This document shows positions 24,481 through 35,830 of a DNA stretch of 64,000 nt, piece after piece. Position 1 is the first letter of the stretch, and the number at the start of each line of letters is the position of its first letter. Below the pieces are notes generated by a model. It ran no database searches, was not told the DNA's origin, and worked only from the letters and a program-made list of their open reading frames with translations. Origin of the DNA: Druceiella hillmani (taxonomy: Eukaryota; Arthropoda; Insecta; Lepidoptera; Hepialidae); contig JAYKKI010000066.1 of NCBI GenBank assembly GCA_039881145.1, positions 7,327,501-7,391,500 on the forward strand, read 5' to 3'. The position numbers were made by a program, and so were the translations under genes.

Positions 24481-26458
24481 TGTTCACTGTTGAAAAATCT
24501 GTTAATCATATTTGAAACATTTAAAAATTGTTTGCAGCATTATGGGAAAAAAATGTTTCTAATGTTTAAATTTGACTTGTTTACGTTGAGAATAGGACTT
24601 TTTTACAAATAGTTTTTTAAACAATATTAAAAATATATTCATGTAATATTGTTTGTCAGAACTAGAACATATTAGATATAAAATTTCATATAAATAATTT
24701 ATTAGTAAAAGTGATCGTATTTAATTGAAAGATGGTCAAAATGTTTTAAAAGAAATGCTATCAATATTTTTGTGGAAAATTAACACGAAGGGAAAAATTA
24801 GTGATTCGAATAAAATATTATGTCGATTTTTTAAAGAAAACGAATAAGCACGAACAATTATCCAACGTGACAACTTGTGTCACTTCCATCAAGGAAATTA
24901 TTTATATACTAAAAAATACTAAAAAATTTTATTTCTAAAACTAATAATTTAATGGTAAAAATTAATCCTAGAAATTATCACATTTTGTAAATTCTAAATT
25001 AGTTTATGTATATAATTTAAACAACTTCCATAAACTTTCAAACTACGTTAATATTATTCCACCTAATGAAGAAGATTTTCCGCCAAACCGGATTGTCGCG
25101 ATAAAAAATTAAATCGCGCAAACTACATGTTTCAATACAACTAAAAACTTTTGATCACTTCATTACCATTTAGTACCAAATAGTAAATGTTTTGAAAAGG
25201 TCCATACATGAACCACAATCGAGTGAAACTTGTGTTGTTTAAGACAAAATGATTAGGACAAAATTTAAGATTATAGAGTATAACAACTTTAGTAGTTTTG
25301 GGAATTAACTGTAAGTAAAGGATATCGTTAACTAACTTAACGGTTAATGATATGCTTAAACACCGTCTATTTTTAACATTAAATTTGCATAATTTGATGT
25401 CATTCGTAATACGATAATTATAAGATATATTATGAGATTAGAGCAGATAAAGAAATAAGTAATTTACTAAAACTTTTAAATCATGAAATATTTTCTGCTT
25501 GATGTGATATTTGGATCGCATTATGAAGAAAAGTTTTGTGATGCATCAAAATTGGTGGTTAAAGGTCTTGCTTTTCCACGTAGTTTTATTTCTGTCCAGT
25601 TATTTATGTACCTTTAACGTTTTAAGAAAGAAAGCTTTATTCCCTCTAAAACCAAAAACTTTTCATGGAACTACTTCTCAAAAGAAATGATGCAAGACGT
25701 TTAATGTTTAGATGTGGGATATTTTCTTTACTTATGAGAAATGGCCAATTTTCAAATTCAGCAATCTTATTTCGCTGAGAGATTGTCCACATTTTACCAT
25801 ATATAGGCTGTGATAACGAACATATATATTATTCAGTGCGCAACAAATTGTGTCAAAAATATGAAGGAACTATATGAAAATTCTCGTCCTTTCACATATT
25901 CTCCGTACAAATAAAAAGACATTCGATTCTCTCGTAAAAAATGCTAATTTCACAGGAAAACGATTCAAATATACATAGTTTCGCGATTTATAAATGAAAT
26001 GTTATAAAGGATTTCTTTATTTATAAAAATATAATATTTCTAGTAAACAGAGGAAATTTCTTAGAATATGGAGTAATCCAGAAGGGGTTTAAATACAAAT
26101 CTCTTCGCGGTCGCGGTGAAGACAAAAATTGTTGGAGGGGTCACCGCGCTCCGCCTACTGGCGCCCCACCCTACGCACACGGTGTTACCAGCAGAATAAA
26201 TTTACCCACCAACTTCAGGAAATCGAAGCATATAAATATATTTGCTTGCGACAGTACGATTCACATTTGCATCGGTTTATATGGTGGATGGCTTGACTTA
26301 TATGAAGTATTATTAAGACCGCCATGTTAAATTTCTAAAATGTTTATTTTGACCCCCAACCAATAGCTAAAGTATTTAGGTTAAATTGTTTGAAAATTTT
26401 ATGTCACATTTTACCATTTTATTCATTAGTATGAGTATTAAAATACATTATCATTAAA

Positions 26459-26535
26459 TATGTGTGTGAGTGTGTGTATATGTGTGCGCGTGCCTGTGCA
26501 TGTGCGCGTTTGCATATGTGTGCATGCGTGCATAC
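26459..26535. repeat. (TG)n-rich microsatellite with GC steps
   Basis: Alternating TG/TA/CG tract with GTGTGAGTGTGTGTATATGT, then a GCGCGTGCCTGTGCATGTGC region. Alternating purine-pyrimidine character. Confidence 0.85.
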
Positions 26536-27233
26536 GACTAATTAGTCTACAATTTTTTTTGGTACATATGCAAATTATTATTTATTTGTTAATAAACCAA
26601 GAAAAAAATTAGCTTAGTGTCTAAAAGTAAAAAGAGACGTTAAAACACCCGCAATAAAAATTAGAAAATAATCGATCCCATAATAAAGAAAAAAATATGT
26701 ATGTTAATTACCATTCAGTATCGTTGTAAATATTCTTCTTATTTTAAACAATATTTTGAAAAAATTGAAGACGGTAAAAATGAATGAATGTAAGATTAAT
26801 TTCTTTCGCGCGACTCTGTAATTCTACATACAATGATTATATATACATATAGTTCTGTCTACGTTCGCAAGTAAATATGAAAAAAAATCGTTTTTTCTTT
26901 CTCTTATATGTTGCTTCTATATACTGTCACCACATCAAACTTCATTAAAATTCGTCCAGTAGATTTTGCGTGATACCCGTACAAATTAACTTACAGAGAC
27001 AAAAATTCTAAAAAAAGTTTTTAATCGTTCTATACAATAAATCAATTTTTTTTGTTAAATATTTTCATTGTGCATAATTCACTACAATTTCTATTACAAT
27101 TTTAGTATATGTGTAGGTAGGTAAAATATTATATTTTTTAGGTGATTAAATTTTACATTTTTCATTACCGGATCGATGAGAGATCGAATGAGAGTACAAG
27201 GACTCTGAAAAAAATTGATAACGAGTTTGAACT

Positions 27234-27485
27234 GATTTTCATATATCTTTGTAAGTCTTTAGTCACACATTGTGGCCAGGGTTTGACAGCGGAGTTGGAT
27301 GGTGACGACCAAACTTCTCAAACAGGAAGTAAATTTATCAAATCTGGGCTCATTTAACTTATTTTAACAAGTGCATTGGTCACAGATAATAACAAACTCC
27401 TCTATGGTGAGGAATAGATTCATCATGTCATGTTCGCATTCATTTGACTTTCCTTTATGAGTCTTTTGGTCACAAGTGGGGGATA
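27234..27485 (+). repeat. Possible degenerate triple repeat
   Basis: Three loosely similar segments begin near 27234, 27350 and 27439. Each has TTCATWTRACTT-like sequence followed by AAGTC(T)TT-GTCACA. Similarity is weak and spacing is uneven (about 116 and 89 bases), so this is a tentative old tandem duplication. Confidence 0.35.
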
Positions 27486-28420
27486 GGTTCTCGTGATAGA
27501 CCCGATAACGATGTCGGTGCTCTTTTATTTAGAGAGGTGGTTTCATCAAGAGTTATAAAATTGTGCTGAAAACTTGCTAGACCAAAAGTTGCAACAACAC
27601 TGTAACAAAATATTTATTTATCTAATATGGTTACCGTAAATTTGAAAAAGGGCGGGAAATATTCATGATAAACAAATTTTGAGTACGTAAAAGATTTTCA
27701 GTTTGGAATGTTTTTTTTTTTACGTAAACTTTATTATTAGCATTTTTATTATTATAATTTATTGGAATAGAATTATAACGATTCCACGTTGTTCTTTTTG
27801 GCCATTATTTGATGTAACATGAAAATTTATGACTTTTTCGATATTAAACTTAGATATTTGATTTTAATAAATAGTGAATACTGAAGAAAAGTTATAGATT
27901 TGTTCGCTTATTTGAAAATATTAATACGTACAGTATTATGTTTTAAAATAAAATACATTTATTAATCATTTGTGAATTTTGCAACACGCTAATAAGCAAT
28001 TTTATCGACAAAAACTCATGGTTAACGTTGACTCATTGACAGCGATCTATTTTATACTCGAATGATAGTACACGATAGTGGACTTTCTCTTACATAAAGG
28101 ATTTGTTTTCTTATTGCGTTGTTTTCTTATTTCTTACCGTTTTCTTAATCTTTTAGAAAAATAATTTTAAATATAAACGTGAATGATCTTATTCATCTTA
28201 GAAGGAAAAATAACATGGCGGCGACGACGGTATTTTTATATATTAACATTAATAGGTACATCAAATAATGGCAAATAGGAACAAAGGTGGATTGTTATAA
28301 TTCTATTGTAATAATTGATTATAATATTATTGTTTATAATAGCTTACATAAACTGCCAATAAGTGTTTACATAAATTGTGAATATATTTTCATTAAAAAA
28401 GTGTAATCTTTATCATTGAT

Positions 28421-28462
28421 AAAAAATCACTATCTAAGTAGGGACTTAGATAGTGATTTTTT
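28421..28462. repeat. Perfect 19-bp hairpin with 4-base loop
   Basis: AAAAAATCACTATCTAAGT at 28421-28439 is followed by AGGG and then its exact reverse complement at 28444-28462. Imperfect pairing extends a little outward (TTGAT / AATTGAT). Possibly a transposon-derived fold-back or small hairpin RNA. Nothing else identifies it. Confidence 0.85.
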
Positions 28463-29499
28463 TAATTGATTTGGAATTATAATATACTTAATATTTTCTA
28501 TATAATTTGATAAAAAGGATAAGCTGTATGGATTATAAACTCGTCCATAATATCAAAGAATGTGTTTTTTATTTATATATCTGACTCCTTGAATCCAGAT
28601 GAGTAAATTTGAAATATATTTCTGTAAAAGGTAAGAATTTTTTTGTTAAGAGATTTTTTCATAAGCATTTGTCAATTGTCTTATATTTATGACAGATATG
28701 TTTCTTGTCACAGGCCGTATACCAAAATATATTCTCTGTAAAATAATATTTTCGTAATTGAAACTTAGTTATTTCACGAAAATTAAAATAAATATTGCAT
28801 ACCTAATTATTCAAAGCCTTGCATCATTTCGTCTTGAAGATTATCGATGAAAATTTCTTAATATTTGAGGGAAGAAGACTTTCTTCACTTAAACCTAAGT
28901 AGGAAGAACAAATAGAACTTCATGAAAGAGGGACTTTTTATCAATATCCCGTTTGGTTAATCTCAAATGATTGCATAAATATTTATTTCCATTTTTTTCA
29001 TAATACGATCCAACCATCAGTTCACACAAAAAGTTTGTCTAGTTGAAAATATTAGTGTTTTGCTTATTTAATCATTCGCGTTGGTCTCATAATGTACATC
29101 CTAAATATTATACGAAGAATAGCACCAAATTATGAAACAAATCATTGTAAAAATTGAGGACATGAAATCAAATCTTTAACTATTAATGAACATTCTTTTA
29201 AATTATATTTTAATGCAGAGGTATGATTTCGATAGATTGTTATTTCAAAATATCGGGTCCTATAACAATTTAAATTTAATATATTTCTGATATTTTTTTT
29301 TAAAATTATTTGTAGAAGTATAAGTTATAATAAATTAATAAATATTATTCCTATAAGAATAAAAGTTGTCTTTAACAACCAAGAAATTCCTTACGTGCAA
29401 TTATTCCCCAGAACTGCGAAAGTTTGCATACTACATCATAAAGCTTTAGTTAAATATTAAATAAAAGAAAACAACCCAACTTTATCTTCAATATAGTTC

Positions 29500-29700
29500 T
29501 TGAATTGCTCTTTTCAAAGCATTTGCCTTAGAAACTAAATTATACTGTAGTGATGAAACTCTTTGGTTCTATCGAAACACAAAGTTTGCCGTTCAATTTG
29601 TCGCCAAGACGTTAGTAGGGCGGAGAAACTTCTTTGTTATGTGGACTAATATTAGCATAGTTTCGTAATTTATGAAAATTATTTGAAATATGTACTTACT
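29500..29700 (+). repeat. Dispersed repeat family, partial copy E
   Basis: Carries the core landmarks only: GAAACTAAATTATACTGTAG, a GTGATGAAACTCTTTGG block, GGGCGGAGAAACTTCTTTG and GACTAATATTAGCATAGTTT at about 29644-29663, in the same order as copies A and C. Flanking parts of the family were not found. Confidence 0.6.
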
Positions 29701-30220
29701 TAAAGTAATGTGTAAGTTCATAAGGCGATCACCTTGATGATGTATATAATTTTCTAGTATTTTATCCTTTGGTAATTTTAATTTCATTCTGCCAACGTTT
29801 CAATGTTGGACAATTGTTCATACTTTTTCGTTCATTGAAAGGACGACACAGCAGTTTATTTTAACCATTATTCCTTTCTTCGGCCTTCAACTTGCGTTAT
29901 CTTTCCTCAAAATAAAAAATGGAAACCTTTTAAAAGTCAGGTGACTCACGTGTCCGTTCGTCTATGCATATCTCATAGCCATTTCTTAACAAATATTTAA
30001 GGTCGAAATTTTAAAAGAGAGTAGTGATAGTTACCATTCAAAAGTAATTATATTATAATCCTAAAGGGGAACATGTTTGAAGCAAAACTTCTTTACGCAC
30101 GCTTGACTTGGGGAGTAAGCTGGTGAATGTGTGACGAGAGCGTTACGAAAAGTGTGATCGGGCGAGGCGAACGGAAGTTGAGAGGGAGATGTAAGTTAGT
30201 GAAGACAGAAAGAGAGAGAG

Positions 30221-30419
30221 TAACGTTTCGTATATTACTGTAGGGACAAGAGAGAGAGGTGCGAGCACACATTTTCTTTCTCTCTTTCTTTCATAGCCAG
30301 TTATGTTTCGTATATCTAAGACAAAGTTCAAGCCTATTGTCTGTATCACACTGTAGGAGCAAGAGAGAACAGTGCGTGCGCACATTTTCTTTCTCTCTTC
30401 CTCTCATAGCCAGGGCATG

Positions 30420-30420
<1 letters not shown>
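30221..30420 (+). repeat. Two-copy direct repeat with GA/CT-rich blocks
   Basis: ACTGTAGGGACAAGAGAGAG at 30237 recurs as ACTGTAGGAGCAAGAGAGAA at 30351. In both cases it is followed by GTGCGNGCACACATTTTCTT (GCGCAC in the second), a CT-rich run and CATAGCCAG. GTTTCGTATAT also precedes each unit (30224 and 30305). The block ends at a (TA)n microsatellite. The minus-strand ORF at 30143-30385 is a by-product of this repeat. Confidence 0.8.

Positions 30421-30421
<1 letters not shown>

Positions 30422-30460
<39 letters not shown>
30422..30460. repeat. (TA)n microsatellite
   Basis: Uninterrupted TA repeat directly after the GA/CT-rich duplication. Confidence 0.95.
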
Positions 30461-30462
<2 letters not shown>

Positions 30463-31224
30463 AGTTTGCTTGCGTTACGCGAACGGTGATTTTTTGCTTA
30501 TTTTTTAATTTCATTTCGTTCTTGAACAATTTTATAAATTATTATTTTGGTCAACACATTAAATATTCTACGTTTAATGTGAATAAAATGGTAAATTCAT
30601 TTTGAAATTCATATTTTGTGAATTTGAAGTTTTATTTCAGTCGTGTGGTCTATAGCACACTCGTTTTTTTTGTTTAAAATTATAAGTGTTATCAATTAAA
30701 TGGGCATTTTAAAAGGATTCGTAAACTATTTGTTCAGAACTGTGTATAAAATAATTTTGCAATAATTGTTTAAAAAGTCCATTACAAATGAATTTTTTTT
30801 CCTTCTGTCCAAAACTGTTAAAATTCAATTATGGCAAAAATATTACTAGACTATAAAGAGACGTATAAAGTTTAATAGAAAGCTATTGGTATTTTTCTAG
30901 ATATCGTAACTTTTGATGAAAGATATGATATTTTTAAAGCATAGATATTATATTTATATAATCTATTTACATTATCAGACATGATATTTTATTTTTAAAC
31001 TTTACTAAGAATTAAATTAATACTTACCACAAAAATATGTTAAACATTTATGTGTCTTGTTTTATGAGGTGTACTTCGATAAAGAGTACAATTGTAAGAG
31101 TCAATTAAAATATTTTGATGAACAGCTTAATTTTAAGTCTCAATTAAATCATTTATCTCACAAACAAAGAGATCTATTTCCTGCCTAAATATATTTTCAG
31201 GCAAAACTGACCCAACATAAGTTA

Positions 31225-31375
31225 CTATTCCCGCCATAACCAACCGGGTAGTCTCAGGGCCCCTCCTGGGACCCGTAACGACCCACCTCATACAAAAAGG
31301 GGAAATCCCCTAATAGTGTCCCGTATCTACAATCGCAGCGCTTCCACCCAACAGGGTTAGAATATGTTCCTCCTC
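31225..31375. other. GC-rich island, unidentified
   Basis: Sharp compositional contrast to its surroundings, with runs such as CAGGGCCCCTCCTGGGACCC and the small palindrome AGGGGAAATCCCCT at about 31298-31311. This is typical of a fragment of a GC-richer retroelement in an AT-rich genome. Neither strand gives a recognisable protein or a tRNA-type promoter. Confidence 0.4.
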
Positions 31376-31989
31376 AATGTAAGTTGCAATTATAATTCTA
31401 TTAGTAATTATGTTATTGAAAAATAACAGTATAAATATATGATATATAATCTATCTTTATTAACTGTAACCGCCATGTTGCAATTTTCCTTATACAATAT
31501 AACTTTTGGTTTCTCCTTATAAATGATATGTAAAATATCAGGAAATATGCAAGTGTTTTTATAATTATATAATTGGCTGTACATTGATATCGAGAGTTAT
31601 AATTTAATTATAAATGGAATGAAATGATGTAATGTAAAAAATATTATTTTGAAAATAGTAGATTTATGAAAGTCTTAACAAACATTGCATATAATCACAT
31701 TAATTTTTGCTAATAGTTGAAATATTTAATCTAGAATATTTCATAATAGTAAATATACTACAATTTATTCAAATAAATATTTTATTAAATGTTATGATAA
31801 TTGAATGTCAAATTAAATTATAACCATTGCATACTTAAGAGAAATTAAATTGCAAATAATATAATGTGCGGAACGACAGGCAGTAATCAAAGTACACACG
31901 CGATTGTTGCAGAATTTGAGTATTCGACGGACATCCGGTCTACGTTACTGTGGACTATGAAGTCAGGAGAAAGAGTGGGGTCGATTACC

Positions 31990-32575
31990 AATTAACGATG
32001 TGAGGCGATTATTTTATTTATTAATTGAATGCTTATAGTATCCACTATTACTTAAATATAGACTGCTTGTATTATTAATTTAACTAGAAATTGGACCGAA
32101 TAATTTATCGAACTGATGAAGTCATGATTTCGCAGTATCGGACCCTTCCTACATGCTGCAAGGTGAACCCTTTGTGCGGCCGCTGGGTGTCAGGCCAAGA
32201 ATTATGAACCCACAGCCACTTGATCGTTACGTTTTCTACTACGGTCGTCCGGAAATATTTTATTCTTAATAATCAAAGCATTGTTGTAAAATTATCACTG
32301 AAAATATTTTTTCCGAAACATTATACTCTGAATAATCAAAGTATTGTTTGAAAAATTAATAATGAAATTTTTTTCCCAAAAAGCAATTTATTTTAATTTT
32401 ACTATAAACAAAAAAATTTTCAAGGACAAAAAACTTTCCCACATATTGGAAACTCGATGGATTTGCTATTCCCCGTTAAGGAAATCCTTTGCCCACTTTC
32501 TATCTTTATCATCATGAGTTATCATTTACATGCAACATTATGGTGTGAGACATTTTCTTTATTAATTCATTTAAT
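31990..32575 (+). repeat. Diverged segmental duplicate, left copy (SINE-like)
   Basis: Collinear with 32860-33270. Landmarks: TACTTAAATATAGACTGCTT at 32049-32068, CGAACTGATGAAGTCATGAT, TATCGGACC, CCTTTGTGCGGCCGCTGG near 32170-32187, GGTCGTCCGGAAATATT near 32242, GTTAAGGAAATCCTTTGCCC near 32475 and CATCATGAGTTATCATTTAC. On the minus strand GTGGGTTCATAATTC resembles a pol III B box and the ACCGTAGTAG about 35 bases before it resembles an A box, which suggests a tRNA-derived SINE component. Inside, a unit of about 65 bases (TAATCAAAGYATTGTT) is tandemly doubled at 32250-32370; the right copy has only one such block. Confidence 0.65.
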
Positions 32576-32681
32576 ACTTTTTTTATTGAATATATTTGGC
32601 GTTAATTTTATAGAAATTCATTATTGATAATTAAATGAAACTACGTGATATAGTATTATTTCTACTTTCTTTAATTTCTTT

Positions 32682-32721
32682 ACCACGACCTAGGTTTCGT
32701 TGTATTACATCTTTAGGTGGG
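32682..32721 (-). ncRNA. Hammerhead-like motif, left arm of palindromic PLE unit
   Basis: Minus strand: CCCAC, CUAAAGA (core G changed to A), a shortened stem II lacking three bases seen in the full copies, GAAA, ACCUAGGU, C, GUGG. Stem I and stem III parts are intact, but the core change should disable cleavage. Confidence 0.6.
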
Positions 32722-32762
32722 TTATTAGAAAGATCTTTATTTTCATCAATCTTTGCTAATAG

Positions 32763-32804
32763 CCCACCTGAAAATGTAATATAACGAAACCTAGGTCGTG
32801 GTAA
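32763..32804 (+). ncRNA. Hammerhead-like motif, right arm of palindromic PLE unit
   Basis: Plus strand: CCCAC, CUGAAAA (core G8 position changed to A), a shortened stem II, GAAA, ACCUAGGU, C, GUGG. It is the mirror image of the motif at 32682-32721 but carries different core changes, so the arms have mutated independently. Confidence 0.6.
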
Positions 32805-32859
32805 AAGACCTAAAGAAAGTAAAAATAATATTAGAACACGTAGTTTCATTTAATTTTCA

Positions 32860-33275
32860 ATTTAATACTTATAATCTTTACTATTGCTTAAATATAGATT
32901 GCTTGAACTAATAAATTAACTAGAAGTTGAACCGATTAATTGATCGAACTGATGAATGATTTTGCAATATCGGACCGCTTTTATGTGCCGCTAAGTGATC
33001 TATACCTTTGTGCGGCCATGGATTGTCATGCCAGAGATTAGAACTTATCGTCGCGTTCTTTACTGCGATCGTCCGGAACATTGTACTCTGTATAACCTAA
33101 GTTTTTTTTGGGAAATAATCAAGGAAAAATATTTCTGTTTCAAAAACATGTTTATTTTAATTACATTGAAAAAAGAAACTAGCCTATATTCTTTGGTTTT
33201 TCCAGCCACCGTAACGGAAATCCTTTGCCCTCATTTAATCGTCATCAACATGAGGTGTCATTTACGTACATAAAT
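32860..33275 (+). repeat. Diverged segmental duplicate, right copy (SINE-like)
   Basis: Second copy of the segment at 31990-32575, offset by about 840 bases. TGCTTAAATATAGATTGCTT near 32886, CGAACTGATGAATGATTTTG near 32946, TATCGGACCG, CCTTTGTGCGGCCATGG near 33005, GATCGTCCGGAACATT near 33068, GTAACGGAAATCCTTTGCCC near 33211 and CATCAACATGAGGTGTCATT near 33244 all match in order. The plus-strand ORF 32995-33273 lies inside the repeat and has no counterpart in the left copy, so it is not a gene. Confidence 0.65.
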
Positions 33276-33744
33276 ATGTATGCAAACTTTTTATTATCTA
33301 GTTTATCAGAGGGCTTATGAAATATCGATTCAAAATTCGTAATAGAGCGACAGACCACAGATCAACTTAATTAAAAGATTTTAAAAATGTTTGAAAGTGA
33401 GTTGAATGTATTGTAACAGAAATCACTTATAAATATTTTTAAATGTAAACTTTGGGACAGATTAACACTTAATCTTTCATATAGAAAGACAAATGCAAAT
33501 AAATGCGGTGAGTGAAATAAATAAATAAAAGCCAAGCCTTAAAAAAAGAGTATATTTAAAGCACAATAGCACGTTCAATTATCAGGCTGTACTTCGTTTT
33601 GCGGTACGCGAAGTAATTGACTGCAATAACGATTGTATTGTAAAATTTTTGAAGAAATAAATCGTTGGATTTATTTTGAAGCTACAATACCCAAATTCTC
33701 AAGTAAACTGAGGAAAACTATGCGCAAATCAAATCTGACTCCCA

Positions 33745-33905
33745 AAACTATTACTTCATTAAGTCAGCATGAGGGCGCGGCGTCCCGACAACAGCACGCC
33801 CATATTAGAAAGATACGCGCGGTTTGCTGTAATCCACTGCTGATAGTCTGCTTGCGTCGAGCCGTAATCCATTTGTAACTCTTGATTCGGGGAGATTTAT
33901 TGATG
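33745..33905. other. GC-richer patch, unidentified
   Basis: Contains GAGGGCGCGGCGTCCCGACA and further on TTGCGTCGAGCCGTAATCC. It stands out from the AT-rich background and is probably a remnant of a mobile element, but I could not match it to a family. The ORF 33633-33878 crosses it without a recognisable motif. Confidence 0.35.
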
Positions 33906-34629
33906 TTATCATGTAGTAACTAGCCAACCGCAGTAACTAAGAATTTATAAAAAAAACCTGTTTTCCAAAAAATAATTATCTTGACATAATTAGGAGTTAT
34001 GGATAACATAAATATGTTTAACTATTTAGAAATTAGCCAAATTATACTTTTAACATAACTTTGCAAATTTTTTGTTTGGTAAATAAAATTTTTTTCTGAA
34101 ATTTAGAAAGCGAAGTACACAGATGCAATTTTTGCTACAGGACTACCTTTCATAGTCAATCACAACGCAAAACAAATGAGAAATAATAGAAGAGACCAGC
34201 TGTTCTTTATTTTCTTTGTCTATCTTTAACGCTTAAACAACTCAACATATATCAATAAAATTATGCACATAGACAACATATCCCATAATCAAAAATAGGA
34301 TATGTATAATTACGATATTATTTACAGGACCAGAGCAGTAACCATATGCGCTTAAAATCAATTATTCTTACGCATGAAAACTTGTTATTGCTACCTAAAA
34401 TTAGCGGAAAAGTTCGCAATGATATGCACCTACCTATATCGTATCCATGAGCCTTAATTGTAAAACTTATGAATCTTTATGGAAATAAATTTCACTGGTA
34501 GCAAGTAAATATGATTAGCTACAAGTTTTCCATGGCACTACTTACTCATGATTTCCATTTTAGTAATTGCGAAGGTTATTTATTTATATATTTATTCATT
34601 TATACTTTAATATGTTCAGTTAAAAGATA

Positions 34630-34870
34630 TGGCGAACTTGCTGCTACGGGAGCAACCTACGTCAGGAATCGAACCGTAATCCCCGCGATGCGTCGCGTCG
34701 TCAAAGGCCGTATCCCTTTGTGTGTCTTTTTACTTGGTAATTACATATTTCGACCGGGTGGAGTATTCAGATATATAGAGCATTTTCTTTACTTCTTGTT
34801 CGTGTATGTGGTGAAGAGGAGAAAGAGGAAGATATCTGTTTGAGTACTACTCGAGTGAAGCAGCAGACGA
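34630..34870 (-). mobile_element. tRNA-derived SINE-like remnant
   Basis: The minus strand contains GGTTCGATTCC (34675-34665), a near-ideal pol III B box, preceded by a GC-rich GACGACGCGACGCATCGCGG segment in the position of the tRNA anticodon arm. A very similar block (ATCCCCGCGGTGCTCCGCGC) with its own B box lies at 43105-43145. In both cases a (CA)n/(TA)n tract lies within about 250 bases to the right. The A box is degenerate. Family name unknown. Confidence 0.6.
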
Positions 34871-34880
34871 AATTTAGACC

Positions 34881-34897
34881 CATACACACACACATAC

Positions 34898-34956
<59 letters not shown>

Positions 34957-34988
34957 CATATACATATATATATATATATATACATATA
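34881..34988. repeat. (CA)n-(TA)n compound microsatellite
   Basis: Begins with a CATACACACACACATACG stretch and continues as TA repeats with CATA interruptions. It follows the SINE-like remnant, and the minus-strand Ile-Tyr repeat ORF here is an artefact. Confidence 0.95.
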
Positions 34989-35544
34989 AATGTAATATGA
35001 ATTTAATGATTATAAAATAAGACGAGCAATATGTTAAAAGTAGGAAATAGGGAAATTATTAGTGACACGGTTTGAAAAATTAGCAACGTGGATTTCCATC
35101 CACGAACATCTTTTTACAAAAATATTTAAATATCGTGAAACTTTCACTTATTTTCCATATGCTGAAGGTAAAGTTATGTGCATAGATATATATTTTTAAA
35201 GAGTATATAGATAGCGCTATATTCGATCTTCTGTTCTGTTAAGTTTGAGTAAAAAATAAATAAAATACAGAAATTTCACGGAGAAATTTAAAATGCTTTT
35301 AATTCATGAATTCGGCTTAGAGTGAAAACGAGCAAAGCCATAACCAAATCATTGGTTGAAGATATATTCTCCTAGGATATAGCCAGGCATTGGTTACAAA
35401 TATTGAAATAATTTGATTTTGATCTCTTTGTCTATATTCATTCAGAATAATCTCCTACTTTTGACTTCGAAAAATGAAAAAGTCGTCCTAAATGGTCATA
35501 GATTAAATTTACGTTATCTGGTAGACCTTTTCTCATGTTATACA

Positions 35545-35830
35545 CTGCGTTCAAAAAAATTCACACTTTTGGGGAAGAATTTAAACATTATCTTTGACCA
35601 CCATAGCAGTCAACATCTCTTTTACTTCAGAAGCGGGTCGACATATATCCATTTCGGTTCTGTTCAGAAATTGAAGTAGTGTTGGCTTTATGTGAGTTGT
35701 AAACTCATCTAGAATGATTTGTAGTACACCTAAAGTTATTTGTAACTCACCTTGAGAAAATATTTTTAAAAACTGCTCAAAAACGGGATAAATTCTTAAA
35801 AACATTCCATTACTAGATCTCTTTTAATAG
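35545..35830 (-). pseudogene. Possible decayed coding segment, unidentified
   Basis: Minus-strand opening of 74 codons (35805-35581) whose composition looks more protein-like than neighbouring chance ORFs. It has few low-complexity runs and segments such as FSQGELQITLGVLQIILDEF and TEMDICRPASEVKEMLTAMV. On the plus strand the sequence just to the left (CACTGCGTTCAAAAAAATTC near 35546-35565) resembles ends of mariner-like elements, but no partner inverted repeat was seen. I do not recognise the family; it may be a chance ORF. Confidence 0.25.

Larger units (their letters stand above)
24500..28400. other. AT-rich interval with one unassigned GC-richer patch
   Basis: No gene recognised. A GC-richer patch at about 26105-26185 contains a short inverted pair (CGCGGTGA / TCACCGCG) and a GGCGCCCCACCC run, and is followed by unremarkable sequence. 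It may be part of an old retroposon, but no box or motif confirms that. The 71-codon ORF at 27142-27357 has no motif. Confidence 0.45.
32588..32855. mobile_element. Palindromic PLE-terminal-repeat element
   Basis: Two PLE terminal-repeat pieces in inverted orientation: 32588-32740 reads like the start of the repeat at 10841, and 32745-32855 is its reverse complement, ending in GTAGTTTCATTTAATT. Each arm holds a hammerhead-like motif, so the unit has no coding sequence but two opposed ribozyme-like folds. It sits exactly between two diverged copies of a SINE-like segment, so insertion and duplication are probably linked. Confidence 0.8.

Noticed and set aside
32995..33273. 92-codon plus-strand ORF
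   Set aside because: Lies inside the duplicated SINE-like segment and is not open in the sister copy at 31990-32575.
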